This document shows positions 4,420 to 6,337 of a DNA stretch of 6,337 nt, piece by piece; positions within the stretch are counted from its first letter, which is position 1; each line of letters opens with the position of its first letter. The notes under the pieces are model-generated. The model ran no database searches, was not told where the DNA came from, and was given only the letters and a program-made list of their open reading frames with translations. The DNA comes from CAYWBI01 sp964456445 (GTDB taxonomy: Bacteria; Calditrichota; Calditrichia; Calditrichales; J004): assembly GCA_964456445.1 (NCBI GenBank), contig CAYWBI010000207.1, positions 1 through 6,337 on the forward strand, written 5' to 3'. The translations under genes were made by a program, and so were the position numbers.

Positions 4420-6337
4420 ATGGATCAGCTTGAGCACTATAATATTATCGAAAAAATTGGCAGTGGTGGCATGGGCGATGTTTATCGTGCCTTCGACACC
4501 CAATTGGAACGGGATGTGGCCATAAAGGTAATTCATCCCGCTGCATCATCAGACGGCCAAAATGCCAATCGTCTGATACGTGAAGCCAGGGCAGCCGCAA
4601 AAATAGTGCACCCTAATGTTGTAACTATTTACGAAGTGGGCGAGGGGAAGGCAGGGCGATATATAGTTATGGAATATATCAAAGGGGTGCCTCTTTCAAA
4701 TCTTATTCAAAGGGAAGCCCCTCTGGATGCGGAACGCAGTATAAAACTGATTGTGCAAGTTTTAAAAGCCCTGGAACTGGCGCATAGCATGGGCATTATA
4801 CACCGCGATATAAAAGCAGATAATATTCTGATAACAGATAAGGACGAAGCAAAGGTCCTCGATTTTGGAATAGCCAAGATGTCCCAGAAAGCAGGCCTGA
4901 CCGTTGCCGGAGAAGTTTTAGGTACCGTTGAGTTTATGGCCCCCGAACAGATGCTGGGTGAAGATGTAGATCATCGCTGCGATCTGTATGCTGCCGGGGT
5001 GGTACTTTACCAGACCCTCACCAGGGAATTGCCCTTCCAGGGTCAAAACCCCGTTGAAATTTTATTTAAGAAGCTAAACGAAGAACCACTTGCATTAAAT
5101 TATTATAATAAAAAATTAAATTCACGAATTGATTCGGTAATATTCAAAGCCCTCAGCCATGCCAAGGAGGATCGCTGGGATTCGGCCAGGCAAATGATCG
5201 AAAGGCTCGAAGCGCTGATTTCAACCCAGGCACCACAGACAGAAAACGGGTTTCTTATTTATGGGGATGAGCCGGAATTTCAGGAAGAAAGTAAAGGTTT
5301 CCGTTCGGTATTTATCGGTCGGGACAAAGAGTTCAAACGCTTGGTGAAATCTTTCCAAAAGATTCATAACGAAGGAGGTCAAACCATATTTCTATCTGGT
5401 GAGGCCGGGGTTGGTAAAAGTACATTGGCAAAACAATTTAAAAATTATGTAAAACATCAGGATGTATGGGTACTAAGCGGAACCTGCCTGTACCATGAAG
5501 GCATGGATGCATATTTACCTTATATAGATGCCTTGCGTGGGTTTTTTAGCAGGGAAAATTCCGTTCTTACGGACATGGAAAGAACGGAAATAAAAAACAT
5601 GGTTCGGGAAAAAGTACCAATACTGGCCGAATTTACCGAAAGGTTTTGCACAACATTTTTTACTTCATCCTGGAACAGCAATCAGGAAAAGAAAGAAAAC
5701 AATGCCAATCTGTTCGAAGGGTTGCATATCCTCATTTCATTATTGTCAGAATATAAGCCGCTCGTTCTTATAGTTGATGATTTACAGTGGGCCGATGAGG
5801 CCAGCTTAAGGCTTTTTCATTATCTTTCAAGGAAAATAATTTCAAATCGTGTTTTTCTGTTTGGCATTTCAAGAACGGATCATTTTGATTTACAGGAGGA
5901 CGGAAAACCAAAAATGATTGTTGAAGTGCAAAACCGTATGCGTCGTGAAGGCATTGTCGATGAAATCAAATTGCAGCGGCTAACGCGCAACGATTGTGAT
6001 TTGCTGGTAGATAAATCTCTTACAAACACCGCGTTTTCGGACGACTTTTACCAAGGTATGTACCGCGAAACAAAAGGGAATCCCTTTTTTGTGATCGAAA
6101 CGATAAAATTGTTCCGGGAAAAAGGGGGGATTTACGAGGACAATGATATCTGGATCGATAAAAAAATCGATTTTAAATCGGAGGTGCCCAACCGTGTCGA
6201 AGATATTTTTATCCGTCGTTTAAGCGGCCTTAACGAAGAAGACAGGGAGCTCTTACAGGTGGGTTCCGTTCTTGGTTATAAATTTGATCCGTCAATTTTA
6301 GCACGGATTATGGAACTTAAAAAGATAGACCTGTTAA
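4420..6337 (+). CDS. Ser/Thr protein kinase fused to AAA_16/STAND-like ATPase (3' partial)
   Basis: Hanks-type protein kinase joined to a P-loop ATPase; 639 codons are in the window and the frame is still open at the edge. Kinase domain (about 7-265): glycine loop G-S-G-G-M-G (14-19), VAIK Lys36, helix-C Glu55, HRD 128-130, Asn135, DFG 148-150, APE 174-176 and a late Arg252, so it should be active. The catalytic loop reads HRDIKADN, with Ala where Pro is usual. It is an RD kinase; Thr161 and Thr169 are candidate activation-loop phosphosites. No transmembrane segment follows. The ATPase begins at F-I-G-R (298-301), with Walker A G-E-A-G-V-G-K-S (327-334), Walker B ending D-D-L-Q-W-A-D (453-459) and a G-N-P-F-F motif (553-557). 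The layout resembles PknK-like kinases, so C-terminal TPRs are expected beyond the window. ATG 4420 is preferred because AGGA lies four bases upstream and the kinase fold starts at once; ATG 4399 would add seven residues. It lies 45 bp after the TPR gene with no terminator between, so cotranscription is likely. Confidence 0.9.
   Translation, partial: MDQLEHYNIIEKIGSGGMGDVYRAFDTQLERDVAIKVIHPAASSDGQNANRLIREARAAAKIVHPNVVTIYEVGEGKAGRYIVMEYIKGVPLSNLIQREAPLDAERSIKLIVQVLKALELAHSMGIIHRDIKADNILITDKDEAKVLDFGIAKMSQKAGLTVAGEVLGTVEFMAPEQMLGEDVDHRCDLYAAGVVLYQTLTRELPFQGQNPVEILFKKLNEEPLALNYYNKKLNSRIDSVIFKALSHAKEDRWDSARQMIERLEALISTQAPQTENGFLIYGDEPEFQEESKGFRSVFIGRDKEFKRLVKSFQKIHNEGGQTIFLSGEAGVGKSTLAKQFKNYVKHQDVWVLSGTCLYHEGMDAYLPYIDALRGFFSRENSVLTDMERTEIKNMVREKVPILAEFTERFCTTFFTSSWNSNQEKKENNANLFEGLHILISLLSEYKPLVLIVDDLQWADEASLRLFHYLSRKIISNRVFLFGISRTDHFDLQEDGKPKMIVEVQNRMRREGIVDEIKLQRLTRNDCDLLVDKSLTNTAFSDDFYQGMYRETKGNPFFVIETIKLFREKGGIYEDNDIWIDKKIDFKSEVPNRVEDIFIRRLSGLNEEDRELLQVGSVLGYKFDPSILARIMELKKIDLL

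Noticed and set aside
1..6337. CRISPR array, tRNA/rRNA genes, insertion sequence or attachment site
   Set aside because: No regularly spaced direct repeats, RNA-gene signatures, transposase-like reading frames or terminal inverted repeats were seen on either strand.

Overview
This window comes from a bacterial chromosome or metagenomic contig, moderately AT-rich, with every recognisable gene on the + strand. Two secreted lipoproteins ending in an HFSRYAI-type motif sit next to large cytoplasmic signalling proteins built from Hanks kinase, AAA_16/STAND-like ATPase and TPR parts. That mix is common in environmental bacteria of the FCB superphylum (Calditrichota/Ignavibacteriota-like lineages) and in some deltaproteobacterial groups. 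This is an impression from gene style only; no taxonomic marker is present.

Region 1 (1-1794) holds two adjacent lipoprotein genes (12-1073 and 1117-1731), each with a lipobox signal peptide. Together they carry three diverged copies of one roughly 120-residue beta-rich, ZU5-like module, two in the first protein and one in the second. A strong intrinsic terminator (1762-1794) closes this unit.

Region 2 (1795-6337) follows a leader of about 140 bp. It holds an AAA ATPase-TPR gene and then a Ser/Thr kinase-AAA gene that runs off the right edge. The first gene is split by an in-frame TAG at 2782-2784: 1933-2784 encodes the P-loop ATPase half, and the same frame continues directly into a TPR-repeat half (to 4374) that has no convincing start of its own. 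Aligned by eye, without gaps, to the neighbouring kinase-linked ATPase, the TAG falls exactly on a tyrosine codon (TAC, 6133-6135). The two 'genes' are therefore best read as one 813-position gene broken by a single amber codon, whether by recent mutation, sequencing error or suppression.

The kinase protein (4420 onward) has a complete catalytic residue set and an intact Walker A/Walker B ATPase resembling PknK-type kinase-STAND proteins. The kinase-less neighbour is its paralogue, with intact Walker A, an altered Walker B (EN in place of DD) and an added cysteine cluster. The likely picture is a kinase-ATPase sensor beside a diverged, possibly non-hydrolysing or decaying relative. A functional link to the upstream lipoproteins is only positional.
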